Part shown: positions 1 through 8,893 of the stretch, in pieces
Layout: every line of letters begins with the position of its first letter
How positions within the stretch are numbered: the first letter of the stretch is position 1
Assembly: GCA_965230415.1 (NCBI GenBank)
Contig: CBDDKZ010000003.1
Coordinates: 496,001-560,000, forward strand
Direction: 5' to 3'
DNA: 64,000 bases
DNA from: CBDDKZ01 sp965230415
GTDB taxonomy: Bacteria > Bacteroidota > Bacteroidia > Cytophagales > JAAEPT01
Notes under the pieces: model-generated
What the model was told of the DNA's origin: nothing
The model's database searches: none
Seen by the model: only the letters and a program-made list of their open reading frames with translations
Program-made: the position numbers and the translations under genes

Positions 1-65
1 TTTAAATGTTTAGTGGTTACTGTGCCATTTTTTAATCCAAGCTTTTGCTGCCGGCGGTATTTCTA

Positions 66-512
66 TCAGCTTCCTTTTTTAGTGTAATAGTACTCAGATA
101 CATTTTGAACTATAAATGCAGCAAAAATGGCGCAAAAAAACAGGGTGAACATTAACGAAATTGAAGCACCTGCAGCGAGCACTAGCATCGCTATCACAAA
201 ACCAAGCGTGAATGTCGTATTGAAATTGCGTGATGCTTTGAGTCTGATGGTTTTTCCTAATTCATCAATGAGGAATTTGTCCTCTCTCTCCCTGGTGGAT
301 ATCGTGTTGAAAATACTATAAAGCACATATAGAATAACTCGTGATACGATTATTAGAGGGATTAATAACAAAATAGAGGTACTCCAAAAAGGTAGTTCCC
401 CGAAAGAGTTAATAAGGGCCTTGTCAAAGTATAAAATTAAGAGAAAGTAGCTTGAAAAAGTGAAGAGGTCAATAGTCAAAAATACGAGTGGTCGTTTTAC
501 TTGTGCTGTCAT
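66..512 (-). CDS. Small multi-pass membrane protein of unknown function
   Basis: Not recognised. Hydrophobic stretches near the start, middle and end suggest three to four membrane helices, separated by a charged loop rich in Arg, Glu and Asp in the middle. I chose the ATG at 512 (MTAQVKRPLV), giving 148 residues. An in-frame ATG at 587 would add a 25-residue AT-rich extension. The C-terminus ends in Lys-Lys-Gly-Ser. No neighbour suggests a role. Confidence 0.55.
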   Translation of the reverse strand: MTAQVKRPLVFLTIDLFTFSSYFLLILYFDKALINSFGELPFWSTSILLLIPLIIVSRVILYVLYSIFNTISTREREDKFLIDELGKTIRLKASRNFNTTFTLGFVIAMLVLAAGASISLMFTLFFCAIFAAFIVQNVSEYYYTKKGS

Positions 513-735
513 GATTTTTCTGTTTAAGTTAAATGATGTATACATAAAGTTAATAATAAATAACATTATGTAAAAAATGTTTAACATAAAATTTTCAAAA
601 AATATTGTAAAAAACTCATTTTCAGTTGTTTGTATTTATAATTGGGTTTAGCTATGAGGCAATCTCAAGGCCAAGTGTGTGACTGAAGGTGTGTGGGGTG
701 TATTTGGCAGGGTACAGCTATTTAAGTAGTGCCTG

Positions 736-1104
736 CTATTGCGCTTCCCGTAAAATCTTCTCCATTTTACGGCCTTTTGCCAATTCATCTACCAGCTTGT
801 CGAGGTACCTTGTTTTTCTAGTCAATTCAAAGTCTATTTCCTCAATTCTATAAGCACAAATTACTCCTTTAATGAGGTGTGCATTAGGGTTTAATGTCGC
901 TTTTTGAAAAAATGTTTCAAACGTTGCCCCCTCTTCGATAAGTACTTTTAAGCTATGTTCATCAAATCCGGTTAACCATTCGATTACTTGATGAAGTTCC
1001 TCTTTGGTTCTGCCTTTTTTCTCTACTTTATTCAAATAATGGGGATAAACTGATGCAAATGTCATTTTGGCAATTGCTTCATTTTGTGCTGCTGTTGCTT
1101 TCAT
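736..1104 (-). CDS. DUF2200 family protein
   Basis: A 122-residue soluble protein. The sequence shows the family's usual pattern: ASVYPHYLNKVEKKGRTKEE near residues 18-37, a tryptophan-containing helix (VIEWLTGF), and a C-terminal RYLDKLVDELAKGRKMEKIL segment. DUF2200 proteins are small alpha-helical proteins of unknown function, common in Bacteroidota and Firmicutes. Full length for the family. It stands alone, with intergenic DNA on both sides. Confidence 0.85.
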   Translation of the reverse strand: MKATAAQNEAIAKMTFASVYPHYLNKVEKKGRTKEELHQVIEWLTGFDEHSLKVLIEEGATFETFFQKATLNPNAHLIKGVICAYRIEEIDFELTRKTRYLDKLVDELAKGRKMEKILREAQ

Positions 1105-1488
1105 TTGCTTACTGTTTTAGTTGTGCCGAAACCAAATAAGGCACAATGTATTAAATAATCTACTAAAACGGATTTTAGTTTATCCTGAAATGTGTCAGGC
1201 TAAACTGAAAAAGCGGGTCGTTCTACTCCGTTCTCATCTAAGAGACCAGTATCATCAGGAGAATTAATGTGTTGTTTTTCATACTTGCCTTTTATGATCG
1301 TCTCATTAGAAGGTAGTACTCCTTATTCTACTTTATAATTTCAATTTTGCTTACAGGGGAGGGAGCGGGTTTCGAAAGGTTCAAATAAAGGAGGTGAGCC
1401 GGAAATGAGTAGAGGTACTCTAAAAAAAAGAGGCTGATCTTGCGAACAGCCTCTACAGTGCAGTAAGATTATACGCTATTAATTGAAA
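1105..1488. other. Intergenic region with terminator of the beta-helix gene
   Basis: 384 bases between two minus-strand genes. The only clear element is the hairpin terminator at 1422-1454. No further open frame or RNA gene is recognisable. Confidence 0.5.
1422..1454 (-). terminator. Rho-independent terminator of the 1489-3090 gene
   Basis: Read on the minus strand, an 8-bp perfect stem (AGAGGCTG / CAGCCTCT) with a 10-base loop is followed by a run of eight T. It lies 35 bases after the stop codon of the T9SS beta-helix gene. Confidence 0.85.
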
Positions 1489-3090
1489 TTATGGAACTAA
1501 AACGCGACCGGTTTCTTCATGACCATTTGAAGTTACGCGCGCAATATACATGCCTGACTCCATTCCTGTTAGGCCCACCGTGCTTTCCCCGGCAGTAGTT
1601 TTCATCAATTTACCTGTTAGGTTATAGAATGCTACCACCACATCTGCAGACGCATTGGATACAATTAAATTATTGCCATTAACAACAAATGAAGGAGCAG
1701 CTTCTACAGCAATTTCACCTGCCTCATGAGCTATTTTAGGTCCGACACCCTGGTATTCGAATGCTCCTATGTCGCCATAAGTATTAAATGTACTATTACC
1801 AAATACATCCGGACCTAATGTTGAAAAGGTAAAGAAAGCTCTGTCAATAGCAATTGAGTTGGAGAATACTCTTAAGTCAGCGCTGGCACCGGCAGAACCG
1901 TCGTAGAATAAAGGATCTTCTTCATAACTGTAAGTACCGAAGATAGTTCCGTTACGCAGCGCCTGAATATCATCGTAAGCAGTGCTGTTTAAGTAGGCCA
2001 GTTTTGCAGCGTTCGGATTATAATATACGTTGCTGTTTAGAGAAGGCGCTCCTCCTGTAGGGGCATTCACGGAATTAATACAAGCAAAGTATGGATTGTT
2101 GCTGTGTGTCTTAAGGATATTGTGCGCGATGTACATGTTTGCAGTATTACCTATAATACAATTCTCTGTTGCATTTACGGAATTATGTAAGAACAAGATG
2201 TTTTGCTTGCTTGTCCAGGTCTGGATTCCATTTTTAACATTCCAGATGAAGTTGTTATTAATGTTAGGTGTGCCTACGCTACCGTTGAAGCGCATAGCAG
2301 CTTCAGCTCCGTTACACTGGAATTGGTTACGGAAAATAGAAGTGGCAGTTCCTCCGAATACATTAAGGATGATGGAGTTTGCTCCACCTGCACCTGTGAT
2401 ATAACAATCTCTTAACGATTGGTTATTCCCTGGTGAACCGGAGAATATGATCATGCCGTTATTCGCACTTCCACCCGAAATATTGCAATCCACAAATTCA
2501 ATGTAAAACGAGTTGTTTACTCGAATTGACTGAACACCGGATGTGATATTACAGTCTTTAAATTGGAATCCGAGTCCCGCACCATCAACATCAACAGCAA
2601 AACGGCCGGCAGCACCTGTATTACAATTGAAGTCACAATCTTCAATTTGAGCAGCAGAACCACCGTTGCGCACAACAATTACCGAATTGTTGAAGTTGGT
2701 AAATGAGATATTAATGATACGATGTCCTGAAGTACCATCAATAAGTACAGAATGGCCGTCAACCATTGAAATATTAGTTACTCCCTGTCCTACACCCAAC
2801 AGTTCAATACCGTTTAAGCTTCCATTTAAGTGGATTTGAGTCCAGTTGTAGTTACCAGCGTCTATAAATACAATGTCGTTGGCTTGTAGAATTCCCTGGT
2901 TAATCATATATACTACCGAGGCAAAAGGTGCATTTCTGGATCCGTTTCCTGGTAAATCGGCACCAGGTGCATAGGTTAACAGGTCGCCATTAGTATTGTT
3001 GTCGTTAACATACCACACAGAGGCGAAAGATGATAGAGATACAAGTGTCAATAACAGACAAGTTAATAGTGTTTTGGTTCTAATAAACAT
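1489..3090 (-). CDS. Secreted parallel beta-helix protein with T9SS sorting domain
   Basis: 533 residues. An N-terminal signal peptide (hydrophobic run ending near SFASVWYVND) is followed by a long series of short Gly/Asn-rich strands from about residue 50 to 420. Repeating turns such as GNNQSLRDCYITG and INNNFIWNVKNG are typical of right-handed beta-helix (pectate-lyase-like) folds. The last ~75 residues form a type A T9SS sorting domain (VVAFYNLTGKLMKTT ... GMYIARVTSNG). It is expected to cross the outer membrane by the Por system and be released or anchored at the surface. I see no catalytic signature. Transcription ends at the hairpin at 1422-1454. Confidence 0.85.
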   Translation of the reverse strand: MFIRTKTLLTCLLLTLVSLSSFASVWYVNDNNTNGDLLTYAPGADLPGNGSRNAPFASVVYMINQGILQANDIVFIDAGNYNWTQIHLNGSLNGIELLGVGQGVTNISMVDGHSVLIDGTSGHRIINISFTNFNNSVIVVRNGGSAAQIEDCDFNCNTGAAGRFAVDVDGAGLGFQFKDCNITSGVQSIRVNNSFYIEFVDCNISGGSANNGMIIFSGSPGNNQSLRDCYITGAGGANSIILNVFGGTATSIFRNQFQCNGAEAAMRFNGSVGTPNINNNFIWNVKNGIQTWTSKQNILFLHNSVNATENCIIGNTANMYIAHNILKTHSNNPYFACINSVNAPTGGAPSLNSNVYYNPNAAKLAYLNSTAYDDIQALRNGTIFGTYSYEEDPLFYDGSAGASADLRVFSNSIAIDRAFFTFSTLGPDVFGNSTFNTYGDIGAFEYQGVGPKIAHEAGEIAVEAAPSFVVNGNNLIVSNASADVVVAFYNLTGKLMKTTAGESTVGLTGMESGMYIARVTSNGHEETGRVLVP

Positions 3091-3393
3091 AGTTTTAAAA
3101 TGTTGAAAAGCGCTTACTCTAATAAAGATTTTCAGCTTCCTCTTATGAAATCATAGCCTGAACAATAAGAAAATTTATGAATAAAACTGCACTGGTTTCT
3201 CGTTGAGTTAATTGTTCAGAGTTAGAGTGAGAATTGACTCTAATAATAATATTATCAAGCTAGTTATCTCGTTTCTTTTTTCAAAAAATATTCAACGAAC
3301 GATAGTCAATGCCCTATGAATCACTCGATAATATAAATGAGCTTTAAGAATGTGCTTATCGGGCTATCATATTGGTATGTAAGATATGTTGAA
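3091..3393. other. Intergenic region, nothing recognised
   Basis: 303 AT-rich bases upstream of the beta-helix gene and downstream of the esterase gene. It presumably carries the promoter of the beta-helix gene, but I could not pick a convincing -33/-7 pair. Confidence 0.4.
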
Positions 3394-4425
3394 CTATTTA
3401 TCTTGTAATGTTCGAATCAAAAAGTCAACCATCGATTCATTACCGGCATCGCGGTAACTATCAGGGCCTTTGCCATAATAACAGGTATTGGGAACGCCGA
3501 CGAAGTCGGCTTTTTCTTTTATTTCACGTACGTGATAAGCATGGTGATACATGATCCCCGGCGTTACGGGGGCAGCTACATCACTCCGGGTATTGTCTGC
3601 CCAGATGGCAGGGTCATCGGCAGAAATATGTGCAAGCATGTCCACTTCCTTTCTGTAGGCTTGCATAGCCGGTGTTTGATATTCCGACATTGATTTGACA
3701 CCATAAAAGCGAAAGATCAAGGATTTTTGTTGGGCCAAGATGTCCTCAAAAGTAAGGCCGTAGTCCACAAAAACGTCCTTAGTCCATCGGCCTTCTACAT
3801 CATAAGAAGCTTGTGTGGCTTTAAGTCCCACCGCTTTGACCCGAGTGGATTCATGCAGTACCGGATCGTTACTGGTTGTATCTCGCATATCGTTGTGCAT
3901 GGCGATCCACAGTGCGGTTCCCGCACCTGCCGAATTGCCTGATAAGGCAATGCGTGTTTTATCAATGTTAAACGATTCGGCATGGTATCTAATGTACTGT
4001 AAAGCACGCCTCGCATCGTGGAGGGGTTTTAATACTCCTGTTGTTTCATTGGTTTGATCCAATAGCCGGTAATTGATAGTGATAACAGCAATTTTATGAT
4101 CGATTAATCGTTTGACTTCCGTTGTATTTTGGACTTTGTATAAAAAGTTTTTGTCGCCGTTTATAAATCCGCCGCCATGAATAAATAACACCAGGGGTGT
4201 TGTGTGCTCAGACTCCGGTAAGAACACGTCAAATACCGTTTCATGGTATTTATCGTAAGCAAGGTCTTTCGCAAATTTCACATGACGATTTTCAAAGTCA
4301 ATAGGAGAGGCGCTATAAGTTAAAGTAGTAGTTGAGAGGTGATTATATTGCGCATTAATACTCAAGGGCCATAATGCTAATAGGTAAAGGAACAGGGCCT
4401 GTTTTATATGCATAATGCAGCTCAT
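3394..4425 (-). CDS. Exported alpha/beta-hydrolase (carboxylesterase/lipase family)
   Basis: 343 residues with an N-terminal signal peptide ending near LSINAQ (about residue 26). The hormone-sensitive-lipase-like oxyanion motif HGGGF is at 83-87 and the nucleophile elbow GNSAG at 163-167 (Ser165). The acid and His residues lie in the C-terminal third (HHAYHVREI region). It likely hydrolyses an ester in the periplasm or at the surface; the substrate is unknown. It is the last gene of the 8.4-3.4 kb cluster, 37 bases after the AraC gene. It is paralogous to the hydrolase at 20595-21914, but lacks that protein's T9SS tail. Confidence 0.85.
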   Translation of the reverse strand: MSCIMHIKQALFLYLLALWPLSINAQYNHLSTTTLTYSASPIDFENRHVKFAKDLAYDKYHETVFDVFLPESEHTTPLVLFIHGGGFINGDKNFLYKVQNTTEVKRLIDHKIAVITINYRLLDQTNETTGVLKPLHDARRALQYIRYHAESFNIDKTRIALSGNSAGAGTALWIAMHNDMRDTTSNDPVLHESTRVKAVGLKATQASYDVEGRWTKDVFVDYGLTFEDILAQQKSLIFRFYGVKSMSEYQTPAMQAYRKEVDMLAHISADDPAIWADNTRSDVAAPVTPGIMYHHAYHVREIKEKADFVGVPNTCYYGKGPDSYRDAGNESMVDFLIRTLQDK

Positions 4426-4462
4426 AGATATATGTCACTAAATTTAGTGTTATTCATGCACA

Positions 4463-5368
4463 TTAACTATGGTGCCTGTACTCAGCGGGACTTATTCCTG
4501 TCTTTTTCTTAAATAGTTTACTAAAGTATTGCGGGTATTCGAATCCCAGATCGTAGGCAATTTCACTTACAGATACTGTAGAGCCCAGCAATTTGTCTTT
4601 TGCCAATTCTATGACATAATTTTGAATATGTTCGGTCCCGTTTTTCCCGGTTTCCTTTTTTAGCAGATCACTAAAATAGTTTGGTGACAGGTGTAATTGT
4701 TCGGCAAAGTCTTTAACAGATGGAAAACCGTTGTTTTGCAACTTTTCAGATGCAAAGTAATCTATTAAACGATTTTCAAAGTCGGCAATTATATCTTTGT
4801 TTGATTCGGTTCTGGTAATAAACTGTCGGTCGTAATAGCGATTGCAATAGTTTAATAAAAGTTCTATGGATGAGATAATCAGGGTTTTACTATGCTTATC
4901 GATGTTTTGATTTATTTCATGATCTATTTCTTTGGCAATATTACTCAATTTATCTTCTTCCAATTTAGATAAATGTAAGGCCTCATGAACATCGTATGAA
5001 AAGAAATTAAAACTTCGAATTTTTGCATGAAGCGTCGTTCCTCGTATTAATTCCGGGTGAACAAAAAGCGCCCAACAATTGGTGTCTTTTGTTACATCCG
5101 GGTTTTCCAGTGTGATAACCTGGTTGGGAAAGAAGAAGAGCAATGTCCCTTCCTGAAAATCATAATAATTTCGACCGTAGCGCAGCGTTCCCGGACAAAG
5201 CCTCTTCAACATAACTATATAAAAATTGGAGGTTATTTTTTCACCTCCTGCCGGTTGGAAATTGGCTTTTGAGAAATCAACAAGGCCTACCAGGGGATGT
5301 CTGGGCTTTTCGATACCCAGTATGTCCGTTAAATCGCTAACGTGATCTATTTTGATAATTGAATCCAT
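4463..5368 (-). CDS. AraC-family transcriptional regulator (copy 1)
   Basis: 302 residues from the ATG at 5368. A longer frame to 5446 would overlap the upstream gene and is unlikely. The N-terminal half is a cupin-like ligand or dimer region (FYIVMLKRLCPGTLRYGRNY). The last ~100 residues hold the two AraC helix-turn-helices (FAEQLHLSPNYFSDLLKKET and IAYDLGFEYPQYFSKLFKKK). The start lies one base after the upstream membrane-protein stop, so the two are probably co-transcribed. It is clearly paralogous to the regulator at 59274-60215, which also sits directly behind a copy of the same membrane protein. Confidence 0.9.
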   Translation of the reverse strand: MDSIIKIDHVSDLTDILGIEKPRHPLVGLVDFSKANFQPAGGEKITSNFYIVMLKRLCPGTLRYGRNYYDFQEGTLLFFFPNQVITLENPDVTKDTNCWALFVHPELIRGTTLHAKIRSFNFFSYDVHEALHLSKLEEDKLSNIAKEIDHEINQNIDKHSKTLIISSIELLLNYCNRYYDRQFITRTESNKDIIADFENRLIDYFASEKLQNNGFPSVKDFAEQLHLSPNYFSDLLKKETGKNGTEHIQNYVIELAKDKLLGSTVSVSEIAYDLGFEYPQYFSKLFKKKTGISPAEYRHHS

Positions 5369-5369
5369 A

Positions 5370-5882
5370 TTAGGCTCCCTTGTATTTTGTTTCCTCCCGA
5401 AGAATATTGGTGTATTCACTAATAGATTGGTGTGAGAAGCCCTCAATCAGCATGATCCCCAAAAAAAGGATAGCAACAGAAAAAGCAACCCCTTTTAATA
5501 CCGGAGCCTGAATAAATACAATAATAATCAAAGCTGCTACAACAAAAGCGGCAAAAGTTAATTGATAGATTAAGAAGCCTTTGTCCACTTTTTCCATTCT
5601 TTCGTGTTCGAATTGAACAAACCCGGCAACATCTTCTTTATAAATTGCTGCTGATTCCCGCTGGGTCTTTTCACAAAAATTATGATACGATATGCCCCCG
5701 ACGATAATGAACACCCCCGTACTTATTGCTCCCCATTGCAAGCCACTGGCCATTGGTGATTTTGAAACAAAAAATGCAAAAATTCCGGCTAAGATAAGTA
5801 ACAGAATACCCAAAATGATAAAATTGGTACCAACTGACTTTTGCGCATCTGTATATGTTTCCAATGATTGTAAAATATTCAT
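5370..5882 (-). CDS. Four-helix membrane protein encoded next to AraC regulator
   Basis: 170 residues, with about four predicted transmembrane helices at roughly 18-38, 45-65, 105-125 and 128-148. A soluble segment (NFCEKTQRESAAIYKED ... EHERMEKVDKGF) lies between helices two and three. I do not recognise the family. It ends one base before the AraC start. A degenerate homologue precedes the second AraC gene (60193-60575), so the pairing was inherited together and suggests a functional link, for example a membrane partner or target of the regulator. That link is inference. Confidence 0.8.
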   Translation of the reverse strand: MNILQSLETYTDAQKSVGTNFIILGILLLILAGIFAFFVSKSPMASGLQWGAISTGVFIIVGGISYHNFCEKTQRESAAIYKEDVAGFVQFEHERMEKVDKGFLIYQLTFAAFVVAALIIIVFIQAPVLKGVAFSVAILFLGIMLIEGFSHQSISEYTNILREETKYKGA

Positions 5883-5893
5883 ACTCTTATTAG

Positions 5894-6223
5894 TTAAAAT
5901 GGTCTTATTGTTGATTTTAAAATAGTACTTATAGCAATAACTTTCTCCTTATTCGAAGATTTTTGTTTGCGCATGGCAAGAAATGTTCCGATTGCACCAC
6001 CTAGCAAAAATGCCAATATAGGGAGTAGTTTTCCGTTTAAAATCGAGTTTACACTGATGCTTACCCCAATTAGCCATGCGATACTTATCCCTGAATTAGA
6101 TAATATTGCCTTGGTCGTATTTCCTTTTGAGATGGCTTTAATATTGATAGTTTTAAGGTATAAAAAGACAATCTCCGAAAAGAAAACTATTAATGCTTGT
6201 ATTTCAACGGATAAGTATTCCAT
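5894..6223 (-). CDS. Small membrane protein, possibly DUF5698-like
   Basis: 109 residues with three hydrophobic segments and a charged C-terminal tail (MRKQKSSNKEKV). The pattern FFSEIVFLYLKTINIKAISKG followed by GISIAWLIGVSISV and GGAIGTFLAM resembles the N-terminal membrane part of UPF0316/DUF5698 proteins, without the soluble C-terminal domain. The resemblance is by eye only. It lies 11 bases upstream of the four-helix protein and 6 bases after the preceding gene's stop, in the same putative operon. Confidence 0.7.
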   Translation of the reverse strand: MEYLSVEIQALIVFFSEIVFLYLKTINIKAISKGNTTKAILSNSGISIAWLIGVSISVNSILNGKLLPILAFLLGGAIGTFLAMRKQKSSNKEKVIAISTILKSTIRPF

Positions 6224-6229
6224 ATTGTT

Positions 6230-6589
6230 CTACAGCTTATTTTGCCATTTTTGTACGTTAAAATACAATAATAGAGGTACGCTAATGCAATCCACCGCAA
6301 TTAAATAGGGGTCAATGGCCCACAAGGGTGAAGCTTCCTGCAAGATTAGAACGGCACTAAGTCCGAGGGCGTTAATGAGCAATGCAGGAAGCAGAAGGCT
6401 AATTCTTCCCAGCAGAAAGCTAACTCCAAAAAGGGTATAAAGTATCCCAATAATTAGGATACCTGTATATTGTGCCGAATCTATTGTTGACGCATCCAAA
6501 AAGAATAGTAAATAGATGAGGTGTACAGGGCCAACCAAAGACAGTAGTAAGCCTTCCAGTCGCAGTGTGTTTTTATGCATTGCTTTCAT
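6230..6589 (-). CDS. Small four-helix membrane protein of unknown function
   Basis: 119 residues with four hydrophobic segments (LLLSLVGPVHLIYLLFF, GILIIGILYTLFGVSFLLG, LLPALLINALGLSAVLIL, LIAVDCISVPLLLYF). Family not recognised. It lies between the SDR gene (24 bases upstream) and the next small membrane gene. Because three consecutive genes here encode small membrane proteins, a multi-subunit membrane assembly is possible but unproven. The ATG at 6589 or 6580 could serve as start. Confidence 0.7.
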   Translation of the reverse strand: MKAMHKNTLRLEGLLLSLVGPVHLIYLLFFLDASTIDSAQYTGILIIGILYTLFGVSFLLGRISLLLPALLINALGLSAVLILQEASPLWAIDPYLIAVDCISVPLLLYFNVQKWQNKL

Positions 6590-6613
6590 ATGACTATGGT
6601 TTTAAGTTGGTGA

Positions 6614-7438
6614 CTAATAAATAGTTTGACCAGGTACGAACTTATCTAACAAACCGTGGCCGAACCAACGTTTCATAAATAGCGCTGCTTTAGCATCTAA
6701 ATTCGGGTGGTAACGACGTTTGGGTCTATTAGCTCTCGCTGCATGCAATACCACCTTTGCAATAGTGTCTGGTGAAGCGCCTTTATCGATTCCAGTGCTC
6801 CATTTTTCTCTGAAGGTTTTGATTTGATGCGCATAGGCATAAGCATTTGGGTGTTGTTCTGCGTTATCGAGGTAAGGTAAGCTGGCATTGTCAATATCAG
6901 TATCTATATATCCGGGTTCTATAAGCGAGACTTTTATTCCAAATTCTTTTACTTCCATGCGTAAGCCGTCTGCTAAACCTTGTTGTGCATGTTTTGTTGC
7001 CGGATACCATGCCATGCCTGGCCCGGAAACATGACCGGCAACGGATGAAGTAATAATGATGCGGCCTGATTTTTGCTGTCGCATATGTGGAAGTACGGCT
7101 GTGATAGCTCGTCCACAGCCTACAACATTTACATCAAACTGATGCGAAACAGCTTCGGAAGAGTGGAGTTCAACCGGGCCGAGCAAACAGTAACCGGCAT
7201 TTGCAAACAGTACATCAATTTTTCCTTCGTTTTTGATGATGGTGTCCACAACATCATGAATGTCTTTATCTTTGGTAACATCACAATGCATAATTTTTGC
7301 GCCTTGCTGCTCAAGGTCTTTCATTAATTCTACTCTACGTGCCGTTGCATAGACGGTAAACCCGTTTTGTAACAACATTTTTGCCGATGCGTGACCTATT
7401 CCGGTCGAAGCTCCTGTTATAAATACTACTTGGTTCAT
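6614..7438 (-). CDS. Short-chain dehydrogenase/reductase (cytoplasmic)
   Basis: 274 residues of the classical SDR fold. It has the NAD(P)-binding TGASTGIG at 8-15, NAG at 80-82, a catalytic Ser near 131-132, and YPATK with Tyr145 and Lys149. It probably oxidises or reduces a carbonyl/alcohol; the substrate is unknown. A basic residue pair after the second strand (ARR, 33-35) hints at NADP preference. It is homologous to the next SDR upstream (7528-8442) but has no signal peptide. It is part of the minus-strand cluster leading to the AraC gene. Confidence 0.9.
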   Translation of the reverse strand: MNQVVFITGASTGIGHASAKMLLQNGFTVYATARRVELMKDLEQQGAKIMHCDVTKDKDIHDVVDTIIKNEGKIDVLFANAGYCLLGPVELHSSEAVSHQFDVNVVGCGRAITAVLPHMRQQKSGRIIITSSVAGHVSGPGMAWYPATKHAQQGLADGLRMEVKEFGIKVSLIEPGYIDTDIDNASLPYLDNAEQHPNAYAYAHQIKTFREKWSTGIDKGASPDTIAKVVLHAARANRPKRRYHPNLDAKAALFMKRWFGHGLLDKFVPGQTIY

Positions 7439-7527
7439 GATGGTATGCTTTAAATCGTTTGATAGCTTGTTTACAATTCGAAACTATTAGTCAATAAGTT
7501 GAATGTGCTTGCATGAAGAACGTTGAT

Positions 7528-8442
7528 TTATTTCTTAGCTTGCTTTCTGATTTTGTCGGCACCTTTGGATAGCTGTTTGTCCATTAGTTTGTCAAAAGCT
7601 TTTTCCGACTGCCAGTCTTTAATTTTCATGAGCATGCGTGCGTCTGAGGTTGTACGGTATTGTGTTTTTGGTCGCTTAGCCTCCACCGCTTTGACAATAT
7701 AATTAGCTGTGCCTTCGGGTCCCTCCACTTTTGCGTACAGATCAACCATGTATGTTTTGAAATCATCAGCTAGTTTTTTGTAATCGTCAGGAATGTTAGA
7801 AGCATCCATTTTGGCAAAGGCGACTTCATCAAAACCGGTATTCACCGCTCCGGGTTGAATTTTTACTACGTCGATATTAAATTGTTTTACTTCTTGCCTT
7901 AGCGCATCGCTCATTGCTTCTACCGAGTGTTTGGTAGCAGCATACCAACCCAACATGACACTGGGGACCTCTCCTACAACCGACGATACATTTATTATTC
8001 GTCCGGATTGTTGCTTGCGCATATGAGGTAAGACAGCTTGTTGCAGACGTGCATAACCAAAGACATTTACATCGAACTGATGTTTTAATTCATCCAGGTC
8101 TATATTTTCGATTGTTGCATATGAGCCATAACCGGCATTATTTATCAAAATATCAATACGTCCTTGTTCTTCTAATACTTTTTGCACGCCGGCTTTTATC
8201 TGATCCTCTTTAGTGACATCCATAACAAGGGCATGCCCGCCAATTTTATCGAGGTACTGATTGGCTTCAACCTGGATATCACCACCATAAACAATATAGC
8301 CTTTTTCGACAAGCTTCTCGGCTGTGGCTTTACCAAAACCCGACGCTGTTCCGGTAATTAAAACTACTTTTTTTACTTGAGCATTTACGCTTAAGCAGGC
8401 TATGGTGAAAATCGCTATTAAAAATATTGTTAATTGTTTCAT
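7528..8442 (-). CDS. Short-chain dehydrogenase/reductase with N-terminal signal peptide
   Basis: From the ATG at 8442 the protein has 304 residues. It opens with MKQLTIFLIAIFTIACLSVN, a good signal sequence ending near AQ (21-22). The SDR motifs follow immediately: TGTASGFG 30-37, NNAG 101-104, Ser153/154, and YAATK with Tyr167 and Lys171. A longer frame reaches 8490 but would bury the signal. Export is unusual for a nicotinamide-dependent enzyme, since the periplasm holds little NAD(P). The sequence could instead act as a membrane anchor. It is first in the putative operon running down to 3394. Confidence 0.85.
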   Translation of the reverse strand: MKQLTIFLIAIFTIACLSVNAQVKKVVLITGTASGFGKATAEKLVEKGYIVYGGDIQVEANQYLDKIGGHALVMDVTKEDQIKAGVQKVLEEQGRIDILINNAGYGSYATIENIDLDELKHQFDVNVFGYARLQQAVLPHMRKQQSGRIINVSSVVGEVPSVMLGWYAATKHSVEAMSDALRQEVKQFNIDVVKIQPGAVNTGFDEVAFAKMDASNIPDDYKKLADDFKTYMVDLYAKVEGPEGTANYIVKAVEAKRPKTQYRTTSDARMLMKIKDWQSEKAFDKLMDKQLSKGADKIRKQAKK

Positions 8443-8490
8443 TGTCTTAAATTTTAATGTGCTTACTATGTGAAAAAATTGATGAAACAA

Positions 8491-8893
8491 AGTTATAGCA
8501 ATAATCAGGAAGGGACTAAATACGATTTACGGATAGTTGTATACGATTTACTGTATTAATATAATGGGGTGGTAATTAGGTGTTTATTAGTGCGGTGAGG
8601 TCAGTCATGTTTTCTCCAAAATGCACTACATAAAGCGCTAAGAAAGGCATGAGCAGCTTGCCTGGAGTATTTCGTTTAACTTAAGGAAATACTCCAGGCA
8701 GTAAGAATTCTTGATGTTATTACTTTCCGGACTAGTTAGTTAAATCACAGGACTAGCCCGTGTTTTTAGTCTGTTTTATCCACAAAATAGTCATAAATGA
8801 ATTTAGCGTTATACAATTAGTTTTAACTACATATCTGTATACCAGACTACACATAACTATTTTATAAAAAAGAGGGTTTAAATTCATTTATCT
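8491..8893. other. Intergenic region with a strong inverted repeat
   Basis: 403 bases without a credible gene. It contains the 14-bp perfect hairpin at 8659-8700 and otherwise AT-rich DNA. The promoter of the SDR operon should lie at its left end. Confidence 0.5.
8659..8700. repeat. 14-bp perfect inverted repeat
   Basis: TGCCTGGAGTATTT is followed after 14 bases by its exact reverse complement AAATACTCCAGGCA. There is no T-run on either side. A plain terminator is therefore not the obvious reading, although the hairpin does sit downstream of the minus-strand gene ending at 8894. Confidence 0.75.

Noticed and set aside
2030..2415. Plus-strand open frames inside the beta-helix gene
   Set aside because: They are antisense shadows of the strongly coding minus-strand frame.
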